A DNA stretch of 7,848 bases from Cellvibrionales bacterium UBA4495. GTDB lineage: Bacteria > Pseudomonadota > Gammaproteobacteria > Pseudomonadales > Porticoccaceae. Below the pieces are notes generated by a model that saw only the letters and a program-made list of their open reading frames with translations, had not been told where the DNA came from and made no database searches. The DNA lies in NCBI GenBank assembly GCA_002388905.1, contig DGNJ01000077.1, forward strand, positions 15,609 through 23,456, in the 5' to 3' direction. Shown here one piece after another: positions 1 through 5,400 of this stretch (position 1 is its first letter; each line of letters begins with the position of its first letter). A program made the position numbers and the translations under genes.

Positions 1-34
1 CTGGCAGACGAAACTGTAGTGGACAGGCAAAAAA

Positions 35-454
35 ATGCAAGATGACGACAGTACCAAAACCCGTAAAACAGAGTCCCGTAGCGTGGCGTTATCGCTACTG
101 GAAGCCCTGGAAGCCGGCGATATTCAGGCTATCGGCAGGTTGCTTGACCCGGAAGCCACCTGGTTTATTCCCGGTTTCGGGGAGTTCGACCGCGAGACCA
201 TTCTGGGAAAGCTGGCGAACACCATTACCGCTACCGATAGCCGGCAATTCGAGATACTCAATACCATCGCCGAAGACGGTGCCGTCGCAATTGAAGTCCG
301 GGGACGGTTTCGCATGGCTGATGGCCGCGATTACCATAACAGCTACCACTACCTGTTCAGGGTGTCCGACGGCCTGATAACCCACTGTAGCGAATATATG
401 GACACGCACCTGGCGCGTGCCATCTTTTCGCCGCCCGGGGGCGAAAAAGACTGA
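35..454 (+). CDS. SnoaL-like / NTF2-fold protein (ketosteroid isomerase-related)
   Basis: A complete 139-residue soluble protein with no signal peptide or membrane segment. Length and pattern fit the SnoaL-like NTF2 fold, a small alpha+beta barrel with a deep pocket, used by ketosteroid isomerases, polyketide cyclases, dehydratases and limonene-epoxide hydrolases. An N-terminal helix carries LLEALEAGDI (21-30), followed by LLDPEATWFIPG (36-47). The C-terminal hallmark is NSYHYLFRVSDG (102-113) with EYMDT (120-124), the usual family ending. The start is fixed: an in-frame TAG at 17-19 blocks extension, and no other in-frame ATG comes before residue 94. The ribosome site is weak (GGACAGG, 21-27). 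The gene converges on a P450 gene 44 bp away, which suggests work on the P450 product or a later intermediate; that is inference. The reaction and substrate cannot be read from sequence. The fold is fairly certain, the function is not. Confidence 0.85.
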   Translation: MQDDDSTKTRKTESRSVALSLLEALEAGDIQAIGRLLDPEATWFIPGFGEFDRETILGKLANTITATDSRQFEILNTIAEDGAVAIEVRGRFRMADGRDYHNSYHYLFRVSDGLITHCSEYMDTHLARAIFSPPGGEKD

Positions 455-463
455 TCGCGGAGC

Positions 464-492
464 CCCGGCGGAAACGTCCCTTTTTCGCCGGG
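464..492. terminator. Possible weak bidirectional terminator between convergent genes
   Basis: A perfect 7-bp inverted repeat, CCCGGCG (464-470) and CGCCGGG (486-492), spans most of the 44-bp gap between the convergent SnoaL-like and P450 genes. The 15-base loop holds a TTTTT run (481-485), so the T-tract is inside the loop rather than after the stem. This is not a textbook intrinsic terminator. Its position between two converging stop codons is the main support. Confidence 0.25.
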
Positions 493-498
493 CGAGGT

Positions 499-1719
499 TC
501 AGGTATCCCAGACCAGCGGCAGGCTGGTGGGCTGTATCACGCCACCGGCCAGGTTGCTGATGCGCGCGCCTGGCTTGATCCGGAAGGGCGGTATGGCGGC
601 CAGGAATTCCTCCAGGGCGATGCGCAATTCCCGCTTGGCCAGGTGAATGCCCAGGCAGGCATGCGGGCCGGTACCGAAGCCCAGGTGCTGGCCGTGACGG
701 TCCAGGCGGAACTCGTTGGGTGCTTCGAAGACCGTCTCGTCCCGGTTGGGCAGGGCGGTGATCATGGCAATCTTGTCGCCCGGTTTGATGGTAACGCCGC
801 CCACTTGGGCCTCCTCAACACAGGTGCGGAAGATGGTCGCAGGGGCGTAGAGTCGCATCAGTTCGTTGACCGCCGCGGGTATTTTGTCGGGGTTTTTCCG
901 GAGGTGTTCCTGTTGTTCCGGATGCGTTGCCAGGTGGCGGATGTGATTGCCGATGCTGGCGGATACCGTGTCCAGGCCGCCGATATAGAGGTTGAAGAAG
1001 TAGCCGATAAGGCGTTCGTCGCTCAGTTTTCGGCCGTCGATGTCCGCGGCCATGGCATGGCTGACCAGGTCGTCACCCGGGTGATGCTTACGTTCCTCGA
1101 TCAGGCCGCGCAGGTAGTCGGTGACATTGCGGATGGCCGTTTTTACGCCGTCGAGATCGCCCATGTTCATCATCATATGCTCCCATTCCAGGAACTCCCC
1201 CATCCTGTCCTGGGGCAGGTCCAGCATGTCCAGCACCACGCTGACCGGGAAGGGAAAGGCGTACTCGTCCATCAGTTCGCACTCCCCGCGATCCCGGAAA
1301 CTGTCCAGGGCGCGCCGGGCCGCCGTGCGGACATCGTCTTCTAGCCTGGCCATGGCCCGCGGGGAGAACTGGGGGTTGAGAAAGGCGCGGACCTGTGTGT
1401 GCTCGGGGGGGTCCAGTTCGGCGGGAACGAGATCCCAGGTTTCGCCGATAAAGTGGCTGAGGGCGCTGAAGGCTTTGTTGGAAAACCGTTCCGTGTCCAT
1501 GAAGATGGTGCGCTGATCGGCGATACGGCGAAATATCCAGGCGGGCGCCCGTCCGGGGAAGATGTTGGTGGCGTAGATGACCTCCGGTCCGGCGCAGACC
1601 CCGGGCACCATTTCCTCCCACGGGTTTTGCTCGACAAAGCGGCCAAAGGCCAGCGGGAAGTCGTGGGTGACCAGGTGCTCTGGAACGTGGTCGGGAATTT
1701 CCGTGGTTGATGTATTCAT
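499..1719 (-). CDS. Cytochrome P450, P450cam-like (CYP101-type class I monooxygenase)
   Basis: A complete 406-residue soluble bacterial P450, a heme-thiolate monooxygenase inserting one oxygen atom into a hydrophobic substrate. Landmarks in order: IPDHVPEHLV (8-17), which resembles the P450cam N-terminus; C-helix DPPEHTQVR (103-111), whose Arg111 matches P450cam Arg112 (heme propionate, putidaredoxin contact); I-helix GGLDT (247-251), giving the Asp250-Thr251 oxygen-activation pair; ExxR at Glu286-Arg289; heme loop FGTGPHACLG (348-357) with Cys355 as axial ligand; and the P450cam-like ending LPLVWD. Trp95 replaces camphor-binding Tyr96, so another substrate is likely. The start is ATG with a modest AAGGCGG upstream (1723-1729). 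It lies head-to-head with the SnoaL-like gene at 1979 and is a paralogue of the P450 at 4180. A class I enzyme needs a ferredoxin and reductase, and none is present here. Family assignment is sure; the substrate is unknown. Confidence 0.96.
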   Translation of the reverse strand: MNTSTTEIPDHVPEHLVTHDFPLAFGRFVEQNPWEEMVPGVCAGPEVIYATNIFPGRAPAWIFRRIADQRTIFMDTERFSNKAFSALSHFIGETWDLVPAELDPPEHTQVRAFLNPQFSPRAMARLEDDVRTAARRALDSFRDRGECELMDEYAFPFPVSVVLDMLDLPQDRMGEFLEWEHMMMNMGDLDGVKTAIRNVTDYLRGLIEERKHHPGDDLVSHAMAADIDGRKLSDERLIGYFFNLYIGGLDTVSASIGNHIRHLATHPEQQEHLRKNPDKIPAAVNELMRLYAPATIFRTCVEEAQVGGVTIKPGDKIAMITALPNRDETVFEAPNEFRLDRHGQHLGFGTGPHACLGIHLAKRELRIALEEFLAAIPPFRIKPGARISNLAGGVIQPTSLPLVWDT

Positions 1720-1771
1720 GGCACCGCCTTGATGTTTGCAGGAAGGTTTGAGAGCTATTATTGTTCCTCCT

Positions 1772-1800
1772 GTTTTACAGAACTCGAAGAATTAAGGCAA
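1772..1800 (-). promoter_or_regulatory. Candidate sigma-70 promoter for the first P450 gene
   Basis: Read on the minus strand, TTGCCT (1795-1800; 4 of 6 matches to TTGACA) is followed after 17 bp by TAAAAC (1772-1777; 4 of 6 to TATAAT). Transcription would start near 1765, giving a leader of about 45 bases before the ATG at 1719. Spacing is ideal but both boxes are only moderate matches, so this is a candidate only. Confidence 0.3.
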
Positions 1801-1901
1801 GAGGATTAATCCGGCGCCAAGAATTATCTGGGTAACAAGAACGGGGGACTCGGGCCGTTCCCGGGACTGGTCGCGAACCGACCGAAGCCGATAATCACCG
1901 A

Positions 1902-1924
1902 TTGACGTTTTAACGCCGGCGTTA
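1902..1924 (+). promoter_or_regulatory. Operator-like palindrome beside a TTGACG box
   Basis: TAACGCCGGCGTTA (1911-1924) is a perfect 14-bp palindrome with a TTGACG box (1902-1907) immediately upstream. It lies 54 bp before the ATG at 1979, in the divergent region shared by the first P450 and the second SnoaL-like gene. The only -10-like sequence, TATGCC (1923-1928), sits at a short 15-bp spacing and overlaps the palindrome. A dimeric repressor bound here would be placed to block RNA polymerase. The regulator family is not identifiable. Confidence 0.35.
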
Positions 1925-1978
1925 TGCCGCACCGGGACGGTATTCGCCGCAACAAAAATGACACCAAGAGGAACGGAT

Positions 1979-2431
1979 ATGTCAAAGACAACCATGTCGT
2001 TACAGGAAGTTGCCGATCGAATGGAAATCAACAATCTGTTGATCGACTACTGTGACGCGGTGGATCGCGACGAGATTGATCGTTTCGACGATATTTTTAC
2101 CCCGGATGCCCTTATTGATTACAGTGTATTCGGTGGTCCCCGGGGCGGGCTCGAGGAAATCAAGGCGTTCCTCAAGGAGGTGCTGCCCCGGGTGCCGGTA
2201 AAGCAACATATGATTGCCAATAGCCGGGTTTGGCTGGACGGTGATACCGCCAGGTCCAGGACCCTTTGTTTCAATCCCATGTCTGTCCCGGTTGCCGGCG
2301 ATCAACTGGAAATGACCTACTATGGCCTCTGGTATGTCGACACCCTGGTCCGCACGGAAGCGGGCTGGCGCATCAGCGAGCGTCTGGAAGAGAAAAGCTA
2401 TATTTTCAAGGCGGCCGGCAGTCTGGAATAG
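1979..2431 (+). CDS. SnoaL-like protein (SnoaL_4-type, scytalone dehydratase-related fold)
   Basis: A 150-residue soluble NTF2-fold protein resembling the SnoaL_4 group, which includes relatives of scytalone dehydratase and of ring-hydroxylating dioxygenase small subunits. Visible landmarks are NLLIDYCDAVDRDE (19-32), FTPDALIDY (40-48), the Gln-His pair at 76-77, GDTARSR (88-94), and the closing strands YVDTLVRTEAGWRISER (119-135). The His and the early Tyr/Asp residues are the kind that line the catalytic pocket in this fold, but the active site here is inferred. The start at 1979 is preferred over the in-frame ATG at 1958 because AAGAGGAA (1966-1973) lies five bases upstream of 1979, whereas no ribosome site precedes 1958. 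It is read divergently from the first P450 and converges on the MFS gene 73 bp away, with no convincing terminator between. It clearly differs from the SnoaL-like protein at 35, so the two probably catalyse different steps. Isomerase, dehydratase or hydratase are all possible. Confidence 0.87.
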   Translation: MSKTTMSLQEVADRMEINNLLIDYCDAVDRDEIDRFDDIFTPDALIDYSVFGGPRGGLEEIKAFLKEVLPRVPVKQHMIANSRVWLDGDTARSRTLCFNPMSVPVAGDQLEMTYYGLWYVDTLVRTEAGWRISERLEEKSYIFKAAGSLE

Positions 2432-2504
2432 CCCGAGAGTCTATAGCCGCTCCACCCGTGACAGGCGGTAATGTCTATACGTCGGGGTTCCCGCTTGGGA
2501 GGGT

Positions 2505-3935
2505 CTAGGGTTTTGTCAGCCGCATCTTCACGGCAGGGAGAATCCCGGCCAGGAATATGGCACCAAGCAGTAGGGCGGTCTGCTGATAGCTGAGCATGGC
2601 CGCTGTCGTGGTTTGCCCGGGGGTTATTGCTGCCGCCGCAGTGTTTGCCTGCAGGCGCCATTCATAAATCAGCATAAGTAGGGTGGGGCTCATTGCGCCG
2701 CCGAGTTGGCGCAGGAAGTTCATCATGGCCACGCCATCATTCATCATGGCCGCCGGCAGGCCCCGGGTTGCCGTGGCATCCAGGCCCGGGATCATGATGC
2801 CCAGTCCCAGGCCGCGGCTCAGGGTGATCAGCAGCGCGAAAATCATAAGGGACGTGGACTTCGGTGTGACACCGAGACTGAGAAAGGCGGCGGCGGAGAA
2901 GATCAGTCCCGCGGTGACAACGCGATAAGCCGGGTAGCGATCGATGAGCCGGCCGCCCAGCGGCAGCAGCAGGCACAACACCACCCCGGAGGGCAGCATC
3001 ACCAGCCCCGTGGCCAGTGGTCCCAGGCCCACCCCCTCCTGAAGGTAAAGGGAAACCAGGTAGGCGGATCCCCACAGCCCCATACCGTAGAGAAACGAGA
3101 CCAGGGCGGACGCGGTAAATACCCGGTATTTGAACAATGGCAGGGCGAGCAGGGGGTCATGGCGTCGGCTCTCGTATGCCACCAGTGAAACCAGCAGTAT
3201 GGCCAGGCCGGCCGCGTAAGCTGTTAACCGGGCAATGGGCCAGCCATTCTGCTGGAGATAGCTGGCACCGCCGAACAAAAGCGCCAGGAAGGTTGTGGTC
3301 AGGAAAAAACCGCCCCAGTCGAACTGGCGTTTCGGCGCTCTGTTGCTGTCGGTTGTCGATGGCAATATCCGGTAGCCAAGCAGGAACGAGATCAGTGCCA
3401 GGGGCATGGGGACAAAGAATATCGAGCGCCATCCCCACCATTCGACGATAAACCCGGATACCGTCGGGCCGATGGTGGGGGCCAGGGCCATGCCCAGACC
3501 AAAGAGGGCGCCGGCACGGCCCCGCTTTTCGATGGGGAAGGCAGAGAACAGGGCGATCAGCGCAGTTACGCTGACAAAACCCATCACCGCACCCTGCACG
3601 GTTCGCGCGGCGATCAGCACGCCAAGCTGGGAGGCGAAACCGCCCACCAGGGATGCGACGAGAAAAACCAGCACATTGCCCAGGAACAACCGACGCAGGC
3701 CCAGGGTGTCGGTACACCAGCCGGCCATCAGCATGGTCAGGGTTGCCACGGTGACGAACCCGGTTATTATCCAGTGAGCCGTACTCTGGCCCACCGCGAA
3801 ATCCGCCATGATGTGGGGCAGTGCGATATTGGCAAAAATGGCCGAAAAAGACGTGGATAGCACCCCCGTCATGACGGCGGCGGCCAGGGGGATGATTTCC
3901 CGGGTGGTCGGGGTCTTGACGGGCTCTCTGGGCAT
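2505..3935 (-). CDS. MFS transporter, DHA2 (EmrB/QacA-like, 14-helix) drug:H+ antiporter family
   Basis: A 476-residue inner-membrane protein made almost wholly of hydrophobic segments, matching the length and 14-helix layout of DHA2 proton-driven transporters. Visible signatures are ANIALPHIMADF (35-46) at the end of the first helix; motif A GWCTDTLGLRR (72-82) in the loop after helix 2; and motif C GLGMALAPTIGP (146-157) followed by WGWRSIF (167-173), typical of antiporters. A polar linker near residues 194-206 probably marks the central loop. The start at 3935 leaves a short polar tail before helix 1; no Shine-Dalgarno is seen upstream, and no ATG or GTG extends the frame nearby. Divergent pairing with the second P450 suggests co-regulation and a role in exporting a toxic substrate or intermediate. 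Import is also possible. The substrate is unknown. Confidence 0.93.
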   Translation of the reverse strand: MPREPVKTPTTREIIPLAAAVMTGVLSTSFSAIFANIALPHIMADFAVGQSTAHWIITGFVTVATLTMLMAGWCTDTLGLRRLFLGNVLVFLVASLVGGFASQLGVLIAARTVQGAVMGFVSVTALIALFSAFPIEKRGRAGALFGLGMALAPTIGPTVSGFIVEWWGWRSIFFVPMPLALISFLLGYRILPSTTDSNRAPKRQFDWGGFFLTTTFLALLFGGASYLQQNGWPIARLTAYAAGLAILLVSLVAYESRRHDPLLALPLFKYRVFTASALVSFLYGMGLWGSAYLVSLYLQEGVGLGPLATGLVMLPSGVVLCLLLPLGGRLIDRYPAYRVVTAGLIFSAAAFLSLGVTPKSTSLMIFALLITLSRGLGLGIMIPGLDATATRGLPAAMMNDGVAMMNFLRQLGGAMSPTLLMLIYEWRLQANTAAAAITPGQTTTAAMLSYQQTALLLGAIFLAGILPAVKMRLTKP

Positions 3936-4035
3936 TGGTGGCCATTGTTGGCTGCAATCGGTGGCAATACCTTTCCGCGCCCCAGGGGTGCAGCGGCTCG
4001 TGGGGCGGCGATGGGAAGGGGCGATTCAGGCGGTT

Positions 4036-4064
4036 ATCTTAGAAGCCGGCCCGGCCGAAAACAA
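4036..4064 (-). promoter_or_regulatory. Candidate sigma-70 promoter for the MFS transporter
   Basis: On the minus strand, TTGTTT (4059-4064; 3 of 6 to TTGACA) is followed after exactly 17 bp by TAAGAT (4036-4041; 4 of 6 to TATAAT). Transcription would begin near 4029, giving a leader of about 94 bases. The spacer contains the GC-rich dyad GCCGGCCCGGC (4045-4055), and the -35 box overlaps the CCGAA/TTCGG repeat cluster. The matches are modest, but position and spacing are right. Confidence 0.35.
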
Positions 4065-4083
4065 GTTCGGACATGCCGAAACA
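4054..4083. repeat. Operator-like CCGAA/TTCGG repeat cluster between divergent promoters
   Basis: Three half-sites lie close together: CCGAA (4055-4059), TTCGG (4066-4070) and CCGAA (4076-4080). The outer two belong to a near-direct repeat, GCCGAAAACA (4054-4063) and GCCGAAACA (4075-4083), offset by 21 bp, about two helical turns. The last two form an inverted repeat with a 5-bp spacer. The cluster covers the candidate -35 of the MFS promoter and ends 11 bp before the -35 of the P450 promoter, as expected for a shared regulator site. The protein that binds is unknown. Confidence 0.4.
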
Positions 4084-4094
4084 GGGCCATGGCA

Positions 4095-4123
4095 TTGACC
4101 GGCACGGTTTCCGGGGCTATTTT
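4095..4123 (+). promoter_or_regulatory. Candidate sigma-70 promoter for the second P450 gene
   Basis: TTGACC (4095-4100; 5 of 6 to TTGACA) is followed after exactly 17 bp by TATTTT (4118-4123; 4 of 6 to TATAAT). The predicted start near 4130 leaves a leader of about 50 bases to the ATG at 4180. This is the best-matched promoter candidate with optimal spacing in the window. Confidence 0.45.
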
Positions 4124-4179
4124 AGCCACAGGATTGACATCCAATACAATAATTTAATTCGCGCCCGGAGTCGGCAATC

Positions 4180-5400
4180 ATGCAAGCAGATCGGACCACA
4201 AACATTCCCGCCCACGTGCCCCCGGAGCTGGTGAAATCTTTTCCCCTTCACCTGGGCGCCACCACCTATGAAAACCCGTTCGATCGCATTGTCCCCGAAA
4301 TCCACGAGGGACCCCCGGTTTTCTACGCGCCCGATGGCTGGCAGGGGCTGGAGGCCGCCTGGGTATTTCGTCGCGCCGAGGATCTGCGTCGGATCTACAT
4401 GGATACCGAGCATTTTTCCAGCAAGGATTTCGCGCCTTTCGCCACCCTGGTGGGTCAGGACTGGAATGTCCTGCCGGTGGAAGCCGACCCGCCCAGGCAT
4501 CGGCTCTATCGCACCGTGATGAACCCGTTTTTTTCCAACAACCGGGTTGTCGAGCTCAACGATCAGGTCCGACAGCGGGCCCGGGATTATATCGGCCAGT
4601 TCCGCAATCGGGGTCAGTGCGAGTTTGTCGGGGATTTCGCCGCCCGCTTTCCCATCGCCGTTTTTCTGGAGTTGTTCGGCTTGCCCCTGGAGGACGTGGA
4701 CCAGTTTCTCGCCTGGGAAGAAGACCTGCTCCACAACCCCGATGTCGACGACAAGACGGCTGCCGTCCTTGCCGTCAAGGGCTATATCGACAGGGTGGCG
4801 GAAGCGCGCCGCGAGCACCCGCGCGGCGACCTGATCAGCGATATCGTTCATGCGGAAGTGGACGGTTACCGCTTTTCCGACGATGAAATTTTTGGACTCT
4901 GCTTCAATCTCTACCTGGGCGGCCTGGATACGGTCACCACCAACCTGAGCTGGCAGTTCCGCCACCTGGCCACCCATCCCGACGACCAGGCCCGGCTTCG
5001 GGCCGAGCCGGCATTGATGCCGGATGCCATCGAAGAGTTGATGCGGGCCTATGCCGCGGTTACCACCGGCCGCACCTGTATCAAGCCGGTATCGGTGGGC
5101 GGGGTCGAGCTCGAGCCGGGCGACCGGGTGATGATGTCCACGACGCTGGGCAATACCGATCCCGAGGCTTTCGAGAATCCGTTCGCGGTGCGGTTCGACC
5201 GCAAACCCCGGCACCTGGCCTTTGGCACGGGCATCCATGCCTGCGTGGGTGCGCGGCTCGCCAGGCGTGAACTGCACCTGGCCATGGAAGAAATATTTGC
5301 CGCCATTCCGCCTTTCCGCCTGGCGCCGGATGCGAAGATCCGCTCAAACCTTGGCGGTGTCATGAATATCGACAACCTGCCGCTAATCTGGGATAGCTGA
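4180..5400 (+). CDS. Cytochrome P450, P450cam-like (paralogue of the P450 at 499-1719)
   Basis: A complete 406-residue soluble heme-thiolate monooxygenase. It aligns without gaps to the other P450 from residue 21 to 406, with about 171 identical positions of 386 by hand count (44%). Above 40% would normally mean the same CYP family but different subfamilies. Landmarks match position for position: C-helix Arg111 in DPPRHRLYR (103-111), I-helix GGLDT (247-251) with Asp250-Thr251, Glu286-Arg289 of ExxR, and Cys355 in FGTGIHACVG (348-357). Trp95 again replaces P450cam Tyr96. Pocket regions differ more, for example residues 83-100 and 183-200, so the enzymes may take different substrates or positions. 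The start ATG has GGAG at 4167-4170, nine bases upstream. The gene is divergent from the MFS gene, and its stop codon directly abuts the stop of the ligase on the other strand. The electron-transfer partner is not encoded here. Confidence 0.96.
   Translation: MQADRTTNIPAHVPPELVKSFPLHLGATTYENPFDRIVPEIHEGPPVFYAPDGWQGLEAAWVFRRAEDLRRIYMDTEHFSSKDFAPFATLVGQDWNVLPVEADPPRHRLYRTVMNPFFSNNRVVELNDQVRQRARDYIGQFRNRGQCEFVGDFAARFPIAVFLELFGLPLEDVDQFLAWEEDLLHNPDVDDKTAAVLAVKGYIDRVAEARREHPRGDLISDIVHAEVDGYRFSDDEIFGLCFNLYLGGLDTVTTNLSWQFRHLATHPDDQARLRAEPALMPDAIEELMRAYAAVTTGRTCIKPVSVGGVELEPGDRVMMSTTLGNTDPEAFENPFAVRFDRKPRHLAFGTGIHACVGARLARRELHLAMEEIFAAIPPFRLAPDAKIRSNLGGVMNIDNLPLIWDS

Noticed and set aside
1..34. The C-terminus of an upstream gene, ending at TAG 17-19 or TGA 43-45.
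   Set aside because: Only a few codons are visible in either frame, so neither can be told from chance.
425..447. Perfect 8-bp inverted repeat TTTTCGCC/GGCGAAAA at the end of the first gene, as a terminator.
   Set aside because: The T-run lies on the 5' side and the A-run on the 3' side of the stem on both strands, the reverse of an intrinsic terminator, and it is inside the coding region.
643..1344. A 233-codon open frame on the plus strand, antisense to the first P450.
   Set aside because: It is a shadow of the P450 reading frame with low-complexity Val/Gln/His-rich translation and no motif.
1958..1978. A start at the upstream ATG for the second SnoaL-like protein, adding seven residues.
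   Set aside because: No Shine-Dalgarno precedes it, while AAGAGGAA is correctly placed for the ATG at 1979.
4134..4139. A perfect TTGACA as the -35 of the second P450 promoter.
   Set aside because: The AT-rich hexamers downstream are at 5 and 13 bp spacing, which does not fit sigma-70; the TTGACC/TATTTT pair at 4095-4123 has the right 17 bp.
4117..5277. A 386-codon open frame on the minus strand, antisense to the second P450.
   Set aside because: It mirrors a strongly supported P450 gene, has no recognisable family motifs, and long antisense open frames are common opposite GC-rich genes.
499..5400. Naming either P450 camC or assigning camphor hydroxylation.
   Set aside because: Resemblance to P450cam is clear, but Tyr96 is replaced by Trp and the neighbouring camphor-operon genes are absent.
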